This document shows positions 27,380 through 39,023 of a DNA stretch of 64,000 bases, piece after piece. The notes beneath the pieces were generated by a model. That model saw only the letters and a list, made by a program, of their open reading frames with translations. It did no database searches and was not told the DNA's origin. Both the position numbers and the translations under genes were made by a program. The DNA comes from Strix aluco (Eukaryota; Chordata; Aves; Strigiformes; Strigidae), in assembly GCF_031877795.1 (NCBI RefSeq), contig NC_133935.1, positions 49,251,330 through 49,315,329 on the forward strand, given 5' to 3'. How positions within the stretch are numbered: position 1 is the first letter of the stretch; every line of letters begins with the position of its first letter.

Positions 27380-27800
27380 GGGCTGTAGAGATAATTAGGG
27401 TACTGGAGCATGTCTCATCTGAGGAGAAGCAGTGGGCTGGGAGTGTTCAGCCTGGAAAAGAGAAGGGTCAGGGTGATCTTATCAATGTGTACGAATACCT
27501 GAGATGGGGAGTAAAGAATAAGCCAGGCTCCTCTCAGCGGTGCCCAGTGACAGGACAAGAGGCAATAGGCACATATTAAAATGCTTGAAATTCCATCTGA
27601 ACACAGTAAGACAGTTTTTTACTGTGAGAGTGACCAAATATTGGCAAAGGTTGCCCAGAGAGGTTGTGGAGTCCCATCTTTGGAGATATTCAAAACCTGA
27701 CTGGACACAACCCTGGGCAACTGGGTCTAGGTGGCCATGCTTGAACAGGAGGGTTGGACAGGATGACCTCCAGAGGTCCTTTCCAACCTCAACCCTTGTT
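27380..27800 (+). mobile_element. CR1 LINE 3' fragment
   Basis: Diverged CR1 sequence on the + strand. It includes the C-terminal ORF2 coding remnant (ctgaggagaagcagtgggctg; ttgcccagagaggttgtggag; the GGTTGGACAGGATGACCTCC block) and the 3' end ttccaacctcaaccc. It has no open frame of useful length and small indels are present. It is 5'-truncated, as most CR1 copies are. Confidence 0.85.
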
Positions 27801-30800
27801 GCACCTCAACAAAGGCAGTTGAGGGGCACCTGGACAGGTACCATGTAGTGTGGGTGTGTCATGAGAACAAGGGTAGTGATTTCATACTTAGGAATGAGAA
27901 AAGCACCAGACTACCATCCAATCCTAGGCATCCAATGTTTTTAGCCATCTTGACTGTCCCAATTTCTGTTATGTAGGGTTTTTTCCTAACCATAACAATA
28001 TTTAAGCAAGAGCTGCTAGTACCATCTGGTCATGCTATTCTGTTGTTCCTTGGCCTTTTATGACTATTGAAGCTGATGGCAGTGAATTGTTGGGTGCCTA
28101 TGTGCTGAGTTTGCATGGGTGTCTGAAAAATTGGCTCATAGTTGTTCAGTAGTTGTACAAAATCTACAGCAGCTCCAAAGGTTACTATTATAATAATAGA
28201 CAGTTACAAGAAACAATGTTTAAACATTGGTGGGTATTTTGTGCTTACCTATGTACCTATGTTCATTGCAACCATGTTCATAAAATTTCAGAATCAGTTC
28301 TGAATGCTAGGAGCTGCTCCACTCCAAACTTCTTTCTCCAATGGAGGCACTAGGGTATCTCAATTTTTATTTCCTATGGTAGTATTGTCACCTTCAGTTT
28401 TTGGAAAATCTCACTAGACTTCATTGTTACTCATCAAATCACATTTCCAGCACAAATACTGGAGTTCTTCATGTAGATCTATTATTTTTCTGACAACCAA
28501 AGTGAATTAAACAGTATAAGGGAACAAAAGAAATAGTAGAAAATAGTCCCAAGAGACAGCATAACATTAGCAGCAGCTAATATGAGTAACATTTGTAGGA
28601 AGTACACAACTAATTTAGATACTAACAGAAAATAAAATAAACAGAAAATGTGAAAGGTGAGAAGATTCAGAATTAAGAAACTAGATGAGGCTTTTTATGG
28701 ATGGAGATCAGAAAGCCAATTAAGCTGCAAAACAACCGGTAGGTATGATTGTTATGTTAAATAGACTAACAAAACTTTGCAGCGGTGGTAGATGTATCTG
28801 GTTGTTCTACATAAAGATAATTTAATATTAATAATATCTAATGAACTCATATAGATCAAGACAATTCCATGGTTCACAAGAAGACAGTGAAGAAAGGATC
28901 TTCTCCAGGCTGGTGTTCTCATGCACTCATGTGGAGCATAGGTCACACACAGCCGCCTTTGAAACTTAGTCCCTAGCCAGAGTAAATCAGGCAAGATTTT
29001 CTCCTCTAATAAGTCTGTTAGCTTTTCTTATTCTTTTTTTTTTTTTAGTTATTTTCTTTCTCTTTCGTTCTTATGACCGTAAGCTACACATCTTGTATTG
29101 AAGTAACACATTAACTTTGCGTGTGTTATCAGTACTGTATTGTTCCTTAAGTATTCACTGATACTGTACATCTAAAATTTTTCCTCTGAAGAGATCCTAT
29201 TTCCTTTGGGGCAGACTCCTTGAATTCCCGTGGTTCCCAGCCTAGGTCTGAAAGTCAACATGCTTGGTGGTGTGTTTTGTTGTTGTCCTCAGACTGGCTC
29301 TGGATATTTCAGTTTCACTAACCATACAAAGCTTTGCAGATTTTCTTTGTCTTTGCTAAAAGGGCTGGAGTCCCTGAATTAATTTCTTTATCTGCTTCAT
29401 ATAACTTTCAAATACTGAATAATGCTGGTTCTTTGGTATTCTATATTATTTATACTATAATTATATCTGAGTGAGAAAGTAGCACTAAAATCCAGTGTAC
29501 AAAGAGCTACATGAGATCCCAAAAGAGACCATCTTTTTTTCTGAAGAAGTATCAGATGAGAAAGTTAAAGAATATTTGCTATTCTCTGACTAGTAATTAA
29601 GTCAGTATATCAAAAAATGTGGAAGTGTCACTGATTTTACAGGATCGGATATTAAATGGTACCCACCATCTTTCTATGAGAGGAGAGATAGGAAAGCCCT
29701 ATTTCCTTTTTACCTATTATTTTTTTAAAAATATAGTCACCATGCATCTGCATCTATCTGCATCCTTTTACACCAGTCAGTTGAAAAGTTAGCCAATTCA
29801 GTAAGATGCTTGCTGATTCATGTGTGGAGGTCTCTAGAGCCCAACACAACACTATCACTGCTACAGCCCTCTAAGCAGTGGAGATCACAGAACAGACAAA
29901 ATGAAACTTGTGGGCTCAAGGGTTTTCCAGCAACATCAGAAGTTTCAGAGATGTTGAAAATTATTGATTTTCTTCTGAAAAGCCATTACAGACTGGCTGC
30001 ATGACCCATTTATTCCAATTAGAGGAAAACTGTTGACCAGGGAGTAACACACGTTGGGGAACCCAAGGCAGTTTTGCATTCTGACTCTACTCTTGCTATT
30101 GTTTGAGATCCTTTTCCAGGAACAAAGTAGGAGTAAGTGGTTAATCTGCTGTCCATATACCTTGTACTCTGAGTTTTGGTGCACCTCATCTGGCAAGCCT
30201 GATAGATTTAGAGAGTTTAAGTACAGACCACAGTTCAAATGAGCACTAAAATGCACATAAGGCCTCGGTCTCCATCATCTCCACTTTCCAAAAGTCTAAG
30301 CTCTCCTCCCCTTCTTGGTCGTCTTTGTCCCTGGACCCCATCAGCACTTCAGTTCTGGTGAAGCTACTGGGATGTGTGGATGGTCCTGTGGTAAAAGGCA
30401 TTTTCAAGAGCTGTTACAGGTGGGTTACTTGAAGCTGGATGTGAGTTCAGCTTGGCCTGGAGGCTACATGTATATTTGTTTGTGTAAATGGCCAGTGGGA
30501 CCAAGGCTGGATGAGTTTATTATTCAGCTCATCTAACCTTTCTTCCTCCCAAAGCCAGGTCATGACCCTGGCATGAGTGCCATAGAGGGGCATACAGTTC
30601 TGCTGCTGGCACTGGAAATTCAAGGTCCCTTTGAGTGGTATCAGCTGTAGTTTATTTAATTTTCTCTGATCTGTTTAAGTCCTTCTGTGTTGCTCTTGAA
30701 ACATTAAAGGAGTAAAAAACTCTCTCCTGGGTGAACATTTCAAGAGCTTGCTTTTACTTCCAACAAAAATGGTATCACTGTAGGCTGAAGTATTGCTATG

Positions 30801-31731
30801 CTGGACCAAAAACCTCTATCTCCATCTTCTTGCATACACCTCAGCCAGTCCCAGGGGTCTTGATATTTGACTTACGTCCTTCCTTGGCTTAACAGCCTCA
30901 CATGCTGGTGTCACTTAAGCATTTCCAAGTCTATCCTTGGTGTGATGTTCCTTGCATGTCTGGAGTAGTACCTGAGAAACTCTCAGCATTTGGCTGTCTC
31001 AGGACAGACCAGACACATAGACTGCCCAATGTCTGAGCAACTCTGTAGAATAGTGACCATCTGACTCTATAGTTTTACTTTTACCACATCTGTGGTGGGT
31101 ATGCTGGGGTCTTGCACATTATATCCCAGTGCCTGTGGCTCTTAGCGGGCTCATGAGGCAACTTGATAGCCAGGTGTGCCCCAGTCCTTGAACAGAGCCC
31201 TCCCTGGAGTCTCCTCTTTCACACTAAACAGCCTGTTGCTTCTACAAGGGCTAATCCTGCCCTGGGAAAAGACTAATTGCAGAGATTAAAATAGGCAGCA
31301 AACTCCTTTGCTACTAGTTGCTGTACCCCTGAAACAAAACACTTAAAGACTGGACAGTGAAGTTTTAAAGGCAGTGCAGTCCAACCTCCTTATAGATAAC
31401 TGATTTTGTAATGTTTCTTAGGGTGAATTAGCAAAGATTTTTTTTTTTTTTCTCCAGGCCCTTACCTTTCAGAAAAGTGCTGCCGTAAGGTTTTGTGGAA
31501 AAATCAAAAAAAATTTCACACATTTGGTACACTTTGTTACGAAACCAAACTAACCAGCTCAACTCCTTTTTCCTCACTTGACCACCACTTAAATGAAAGA
31601 AGACTTCTCATATGAGAGGGAAGTTCTTCTTTCTTGGAAACCTTGACCCTGCTGCCAGTAAATATGGAGATATCATTTAGAAAAACGTCACAGATGATTG
31701 TGGTCAAATTTGTTGAAAGTAGAGCAAGATG
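27801..31731. other. IL22-IL26 intergenic region, distal part
   Basis: No gene is recognised. The sequence is AT-rich, with T-runs at 29034-29046 and about 31438-31451. A GC-richer stretch at 30250-31300 has no clear coding structure. IL26 control elements may lie here, but none can be named from sequence alone. Confidence 0.5.
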
Positions 31732-31738
31732 TATAAAA
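31732..31738 (+). promoter_or_regulatory. IL26: IL26 TATA box
   Basis: TATAAAA lies 179 bases before the IL26 start codon. A start site about 30 bases downstream would give a 5' UTR of roughly 155 bases with no intron. No alternative TATA lies closer to the ATG. Confidence 0.5.
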
Positions 31739-31916
31739 AAGCACAGCAACAATACTGATCAGCCAGCACATGAGCAATAGGTTATCTACGTGAGCATCTC
31801 AGTGCAGAAGCTGCTTTGAGGGTTAACAAAATTAGGTTAACCTCTGTCATCTAACCAGTCTTGCTGTATCACATACGCTGGTGTGACTGTAGAAGCACGA
31901 AGATTTAGGAGCGAAG

Positions 31917-34900
31917 ATGAAAGTATATTCTATTTTCAGATCTGTGCATCTTCTAGTTCTGCTTTGTCTTTTCACTGTGGAAGGCAAAAAGTCACCTACA
32001 GGAAAGCACACCTGCCGAAAAGGACTCCTCTCCCAAGTGACAGAGAACCTGTATATCAAGGCAACTAGTTTAAAATCATCTGTTCCTGTAAGTTGATCCC
32101 AATAGTTGAAAAGTTTATTTTATTTGTAGATGCTTCTTTACTGGCTTAATTACTGAGCACTTGGAAACTTTAATAAGCTGAATGATCTCTACAGTCCTGA
32201 GAGACAGGGTAATGACACTTCTCCTTTTGTAAAGATGGGGAAAAGGAAGATGCATAGAGAAGTGTGACGAGTTTGCCAAGGAATTTGCCATGGAAGATGT
32301 TTGTAGCTAGGTTGGGATTGGAACACAGATTTGCTGAGTCCTCATTTGAAAAGGATGGTGATGATTATTATTATTAATACTAAGTTTTGTACAAACCAGA
32401 CTTAAAACTGTCTGCCTTTCTCTGCTTAGGTTAATTAATACTAGCACACTATATTTTACAGAAGGATCTCATCAAGAACACAAGACTTCTTAAAAAGACA
32501 ACAAAAATGCTGTTTATGGTAAGATTTATATTACTGGTTTTCCATTTTCTTTGATTTTCCTTTGGTCAGTAGAGATAGGAATGCATGATCAAAAGGAATG
32601 ACAGTTGACACGAAAATAATTTGTGTTTAATTGGGAAGGACATTATATTTATGAAAGCCATATGTTTAATGAAGTCCTCCACTTAGATGAAGAGTAATAT
32701 CTCTGCCCCATAGAAAGGGAGACAAGCAGAGAGTTGAGCATGGTACAGGGAGAAAGAGGTGGATTTGGAAAGCCTGGCTGGAGGCACTTGTCTCTAGGTG
32801 GTTGCAGTGGTGCTCTGCCAGGGGAGTTGGGGTGAGAGTGTTTGCAGTGTCAGGGAGGAGTGTGCTCGTGGTAGCACTTGCTCCTCCTGTGAGCAGCTGG
32901 CTGCTTGTGATCATCCTCAGCAACGCTTTCAGGCACCAGCCTATTCACATGAGGACTAGGGCTACAGCCACTGTCCCAGCAGCTGAGGCACCTTCTGCTG
33001 AGGGTGCGCAGTATCATGCATAGCCCAGGGATGCTGCAGAGCAGCCGGGACACCCAAGGAGTTGCTTTGGGCTTTGACCTCTGCAGGTGCACTGGAAGAG
33101 GGAGATCAGAGTTCCCCAGTGTGATTCAGCATGGGAGTGAGACACAAAACTTGGGGTGCCTATTTGTAAGTGACTACAAGTGTGTGAGATATTTTAACTT
33201 GCTTAATGCAGAGATCTAGTCAGCCAGGCCAGCTGAGTCAGTTTATCCTTAAGTAGAGACTGGACTTTGAGCTCCCCTGGATCTCATTGATTACCTTGGG
33301 AGTGAAGGTTCCTTGCTTGCCTGTGGGACCTACACATGGACACCTGCATTTGGGTGGCTTAATCTGCAGCTGCATTACCCTCCTGGTGGGAATTTCACAC
33401 CTGACACTTGGCTCCATTGCCTAAAAATAGGCATATAGCCATTTTAAATACCTTTGGGTATCCAAGAGATCCCACAGGCCAGGAAGATATGACACAGGGT
33501 GTACAGGATGACTGGTCTCCTCTGGAGCAGCCACTGAGGATGGGTGGGATACCCTACAGCATCTCGAATGGTATGGGACACTGATGTGGAGGAATGGAAC
33601 AGTGACACCCACAATGACTCCTACAATTTGGCCAAGATGGTCTGACTTAACTCCCCAGTTTATCGTCTGTTTATTCTCTGTGTGTTAAATAGATTTGATG
33701 CTGTCAATTCTGTTCATGACTGGTCTTACTAATACTCTTTTGGCTGCCAGCACAGCATCATCCTGCCTTTCCTTCAGAAACCACAGGTGTTCATTGAGCT
33801 GTTTAAAAAGAAAGGAAGCAATCCAATGGGATACTAAAATTTATGAAAATGTTTTTATTGATTATATGCTTTCTAAACATGCATATTTTTACAAGGCTGA
33901 GGTTTTAGGCTGAAGTTGACTTGTGAGGTTTTCATTTGGCATCTCTTTACCTACTTTGTTTTCAGACAAACTGCAATGTTCGAGATCAGCTCCTCTCCTT
34001 CTACATGAAAAATGTTTTCAGTCATCTTGGAGTAGGAAGTGACAAGTTGTATGTTATTAGTGCCTTCCAGGTCCTGAAAGCTAACATGAATGTCTGTGTG
34101 AGTATATTCCTGAGAGCCAAACTAACTTTGTCCATCTGAAAGGCTAGGGAAGGGTCCATCACAGTTTTTCAGCAGAAGGAGAGGGTGATTCAGCGTCACA
34201 GTGTGCCCCACATCACAGGGGACCCAACTTCCCAAGGACTTCCCCGCTGGGGCTGGGGAAGTTTAACATCGTGACCTTGTGGGGAGCAGGCAAGGTGGTG
34301 GAGATACCACGGAGACAAGCCACTTCCCTGATGATGATGTCACCTTGTGCTGCCCTCTCAGCACCAAAGCTGCAAAGAGACAGGGTAATCACAGGGAGAA
34401 ATGTGGCTCCTCAAGTTTCCACGGTGTAACACTGGTTATGCTTTGCTTCTTCAACAGTGTACCCACTGGGTGTGTGCAATCTTTACTCACATGTCATCTC
34501 TGCTCCTCCATATTGAATTTTGAAAGAGCTGGTGGTGTCTCATGAGTAAGAAGGGACTAAATTATGAAGCACGTTGGAACAGTTTCCATGTGTCAGCTAT
34601 GCCTGCAGTCAGAGCAGGGAGTGATGCTGTCCCTTGTCCCTAGAGTGGATCGAGGTGTCCCAGGGAAGAGGCATTTTTACCAACACCATGTCATCATCCC
34701 ACCCTGTAAATAACAACAGGACAGCAGTTAAAGCACACTTTTGCCCATGTAAATAAACATACTAACATACTATGATGTTAAGATGACACTGTCACTTGTG
34801 GATCATTTCTTATCTTCTTTTAAGGGTAGATAAATAACAACAGAGTGAGTCTTAAATCTTTATGTCTTATGGCTATTTTTTTTTCCCTTAAACCTGCAGT

Positions 34901-37900
34901 CCTCATAAGTCACAGTGTCCCAGAAAGTGGAGCATGACTTAGAGTGACATATAGCCATGGATATCCAGGCAAATGTCTATAGTAATTTTAATAAGTGAGG
35001 ACAGGATGAGAAGTCAATGAAATGTTAATGAATCAAAACTGTCTAACCTGGGTTGCATGTAGCATGAAAGAAAAGGACATTGGTTCTACATGCACACAAA
35101 TATTTGCAATGCAAAAATAAGCAGCTTCAGAGTTCTCTTTGCAGAGTTATAGCTCAGAACACAACTGGAATATTTCTAGAATGTAACAAGATTCAAATCT
35201 CAATGGGAGAAAACTCCACTAGCTTTCAGGTTCTGCATTTAAAACAATGCTAAACAGTTGCAATTTACGGTCATTATTCACAGCATTCAACACACTGCTG
35301 TGGTTTTCTGTGTCTGTCAAAATTCCAGATATTTTATGCTATAATATACTTTACAGAGATTTTATTCTTGTCTGGAAAAGCAATTACACCCTATACAAGT
35401 GTCAATACTTGCTGAGGAGTTCACACTGTCAACTGTGACTGAATTCAGACTATCAGTTATTCTGAAATACCATCAGTGACTGGAGTTTGCTATATAACTT
35501 AGTAACACATTTGCTTCTGTGCTGTATGGAGACAAAATGCTGAAGATTTCTCAGAGCTCCTGCATTCTTTTTCATAATTAGTGACAACATCTTACTCAAC
35601 ACAAGTCTAAACAGAACAATTTACATTTCTGGATCTTAAAAAATACTGATAGGAGAGAAAAGACTTCCTCTGTTAGTAGAAAAACAATAGCTCTTTGAGA
35701 AATGATGGCTTGTCAGGATCTTCTAGGAGACATCTCATTTCTGGAAACTAATATTTTTTGAAGTATTTGTATTAATTCAAAGCCAACAATACAAAACCAC
35801 GTGAAAGAATAATAGAAACTGTGAACAGAATGAAAGTAATAGATCCTTTGCTAATACCAAGTTTGGGATTTCTCCATCATAGTATTCCTCAATAAACTCA
35901 TTCATCCATCTACATAAGCTCTTTTATTTTTATTATCTAGCTGAGTTATGTTTATCAGAAGGGATTTCCACCATGGCAACATACTTATGTAATGAATTTG
36001 TTACCTTTCAAGGATAAAATTTTTTATACAATTGAGGTAAACAGTGATATCTTTATATACTTACCCACCCTATCTTGTTTTGTAAACTCAGGCTTTAATT
36101 TAGCCAGAGGCATGTATGCTATTTAAAAATCCTAACAATATTTGTCTCCAAGCCACTTTCAAAGACTTTGTACCATATTATCATTATGCTTCTCACCCTA
36201 CTAGTTCTTGGTTTTGTCCAAACAAGGAAACATTAATATCTTCCAATGATTTAGAAGCCTGAGTCTTTTTTTCCCAAGATATGTCGGTTCTAAAACCTCT
36301 AAATCCCTTTTTTTCAGTGAAACCAGGTTCTTTCATTTAGACTATGACTGGACAGTGAAGGGAACTGGCATTTTTCCTTAAATACTGGGAGCATCTACCT
36401 GCAGTACCACTGACCTGTTTACTAGCTCATGTGCCCTAGTCGGCAACATTGCTGAGAACTATATGAAGTTGCTTCTGAGGTCAGACTTCTGTTCCTACAT
36501 CAATAGCAGATATGGAAGTTTCTTCTTGTATTTGAGTGGAGTGCAGAAAAGCAATATACTCACTGTAGGATTTTTAATCATTGCTCTATCATCGTAGGCA
36601 GAACTTGTAGACCTTGAACAGAGATTGCAGCATTGCTTGTAATGAATTACTTGCTTGTTCATTTGTTTACTTGCTCTTTATGAAGGAAGAACAGAATTTG
36701 TAATGTGCATTACCACTCAAGCCAGCACAGACATTTAAGGTCAGTTGTGCTACTGAATGATTTCTGTGGAAATCTGCAACACACAAGATGACCTTAAAAA
36801 AAAAAAAGCCCTAAGTCAGAAAGAACTGCCCTAGTTAGAAGGCTTTTAAAGGTTTACAAATTAGAGTTGCTTTTACTTACACTTTCATCCTGCAAGATGA
36901 CTTTAAGAAGCAGAGAAGGTAACTTCAAAATATTTGTGCTCCTTTTTAAAGTACTGTCTGTGAGGTAGAAAGAACTAACCATCTATTTCAGCAGTCATCT
37001 CTTTTCATATAAGTTGAGGCTCTCTGCCTTTTTTCTTTTCAAACATATTGTCCTTGTTTGTAGATTGGAAAACATCAGATTTTTCATTTTTTTTCCTTCA
37101 AAGAATGATTCTTCCCCTTGAAAAACCCAGAAAGTTGGGGAATCAGCTCAGAAAGCTCAGCCAGGCAGCTCCAGGAATACCAGCCGACCCCGCTGTGGCT
37201 GGCCAGCCCTGTTCTGTCAGAGCTGGGTGTCAAGGACAGGGCCGAGCCCGGCAGGGTGCCAGGATGGAGCACTGAGCTGCTGGTGCTGTCAGCCATGCCC
37301 CAGCTGGTTGGGTTAAACCCAGGGTGCAGCCTTCGGGTCTTGTAGGATGAACTAATCAGCTCTTTCCTTCCTAAAACCAGCTTCCAACTCAAATCTTGTG
37401 GCGATAGCACAGCTTTGTGTCTCTGGTATCAAAGTGGGGATAGCGGGATGCCAGAACTTGCAAGTAAGACACTGTTGACTGATTTGGGTGGGGTGCCTGG
37501 GAGCTGGGTAGGGTCTTGCTGGGAAAGCTCCCAGTGATCTTAATGGAAAACTTAGCTTGACAAAAGGGTGCAGGATTAGCCTGTAATTAGCCAGGCAGTG
37601 GAGGAATGGGCAGGAAAATCAGGGGAGGCATAAACTAACTTTCTAAATACATTTGAAGGGTTTGCAGAAATGTGCAAAATTGCCCTCTGTGCTTCGCAAA
37701 GGTCTTTGGCCCTTTGCCTCACTTTCTCTGAAGGTTAAAAGTTAAAGGGCCTTGAATCTCAGAGCTAGGCTGCACCGTACACAAGTTGTAACTGCAACCA
37801 ATGTAAAGATCCCTGAGATAAATAACAAGTGTTTAATAAGAAGGCTTAGTGATACTCATATTACAATTTTTTGTGCTGTGAACGCAAATTGTCAGGAAAC

Positions 37901-38315
37901 ACATGTGTAAAATAACACATCTGTAGTAGCAGGAGATGCTGAAATGATGCTGAGTTCACACATTTTACCAGTAGTCCTGTGGTGCCACACTGTGGGCTGG
38001 GCTCTTCCTTATCACTATGTCTTTACATCAGCATCTTTGCTGCAACAAGCTCTTTTGGTTTCTTCTCATCCCTTCAGCTTCCATGTGCTCCATCCACAAG
38101 GTTAACTTCTGCAGTCAAAAAGTTAAAGAGAACATTTCTTAAGGTAAGAGCAGGAGGTGCTGACTGCCAGCTGCACAGTTCAAGATCTGTGGGTGGTTTC
38201 TTTTCTTATGTTTTTATCTTCTCAGCAGCTTGGAGAGAAGGGAATCTACAAGGCCATCCATGAGCTGGATATTCTTCTTCCCTGGATTCAGGCCTGCATA
38301 CAAACCATTGTATGA
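31917..38315 (+). CDS. IL26: Interleukin-26, complete, five coding exons
   Basis: IL-26 is an IL-10-family cytokine, usually Th17-derived, that signals through IL20RA/IL10RB. The human protein is cationic and binds DNA. Coding exons are 31917-32087, 32462-32518, 33966-34097, 38078-38143 and 38229-38315. All junctions are phase 0 with GT..AG borders. The product is 170 residues, nearly the human length of 171. A signal peptide covers roughly residues 1-23. Family blocks are LYIKAT..LK (45-53), IKNTRLLKKTTK (61-72), NC..RDQLLSFYM..VF (78-93) and GIYKAIHELDILLPWI (147-162). Cysteines C33, C79, C120 and C123 match family positions; C165 is extra. No N-glycosylation sequon is seen. Introns are 374, 1447, 3980 and 85 bases. 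The last acceptor is a tandem CAGCAG, so an extra Gln is possible. Mouse lacks this gene; birds keep it. Confidence 0.95.
32225..32345 (-). repeat. MIR-like SINE relic in IL26 intron 1
   Basis: The + strand text (gtaaagatggggaaaagg ... gatgcatagagaagtgtgac ... ttggaacacagatttgctgagtcc) follows the reverse-complement order of the MIR/CORE-SINE consensus: tail, then the 'gggaaactgaggcacagagag' core, then the box-B-proximal part. It is heavily diverged, as expected for an amniote-age SINE. Confidence 0.6.
34098..38077 (+). other. IL26: IL26 intron 3
   Basis: This is a 3980-base intron between the third and fourth coding exons. The donor is GTGAGT and the acceptor ttctcatcccttcag. No nested gene is recognised. 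A GC-richer patch at about 37140-37330 has open frames on both strands but no family signature. A short A-run lies near 36797. Confidence 0.8.
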
Positions 38316-38905
38316 AGAACGAGGAAGCGACAGACAACATGCTACTTCTGTGCTAAGAACAGATCCTCACCCAAAAGTCCTGAAAATCAACTGAGAGCTG
38401 GACATACAATGGGCCTGGCAGTAACTCCTTTCCACTGAAGAAAAGCCTCTGTAATACAGTGGCATAAAGAGGAATTTTCAAGAGCTTTCATGGTTGGCCA
38501 TGTCTGTCCTGCAGTACAAGAGCAGCCTCCAGAGCAGTTACAGCATGCTGAAGTATTTCTTGTCTTCCTGCCTGCCAGCTGCCTCACAGGCAGCCCCGGA
38601 CACATTGCACAAGTGTAATTTGAAATCTGCTACTGTATGGATCAGACACAATGTCCCATGTGCCATGGGCATGACCTAGCCATGCCTTGTGCCACCCTGT
38701 GTGATTACAATTCAAAGCAACGAGGACCACGTTTGAAAATCCCTCCCCTAAGATCTAATTTTTTTTTTTACTGTTATAGCTGTATAACAGTATACACGAG
38801 TCGTTCTACATATAAATAAGAAAATTAATTATATGCTGCTTATCATTATTATTAATTTAAGGTAATAATTGATTCCTAATAAACATATCCAAATTAATGT
38901 CAAAA
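38316..38905 (+). promoter_or_regulatory. IL26: IL26 3' UTR with stem-loop and poly(A) signal
   Basis: Noncoding sequence follows the IL26 stop. A perfect 9-bp inverted repeat (ACTGTTATA, 38770-38778; TATAACAGT, 38783-38791) with a four-base loop follows a run of T. AATAAA is at 38878-38883. A second AATAAA near 38981 could be an alternative site. Confidence 0.55.
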
Positions 38906-39003
38906 CTTTGGTCTATGATTCATGCATGACCTTCAGATGTCACATGCTCTACATGAGATCACACAATGCAGAAAACACAATAAATGCATTGCATTTGATT
39001 AGG

Positions 39004-39023
39004 ATCGCAAAATAGTTTGCGAT
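39004..39023. repeat. Perfect short inverted repeat
   Basis: ATCGCAAA, a four-base spacer, then TTTGCGAT, just after the IL26 poly(A) signal. Each arm holds a CpG, uncommon in this AT-rich, CpG-poor stretch. A protein-binding palindrome is possible, but chance is not excluded. Confidence 0.4.

Noticed and set aside
32666-33110. Open frames in IL26 intron 2
   Set aside because: Both strands are open over the same GC-richer patch and no signature is seen; intronic.
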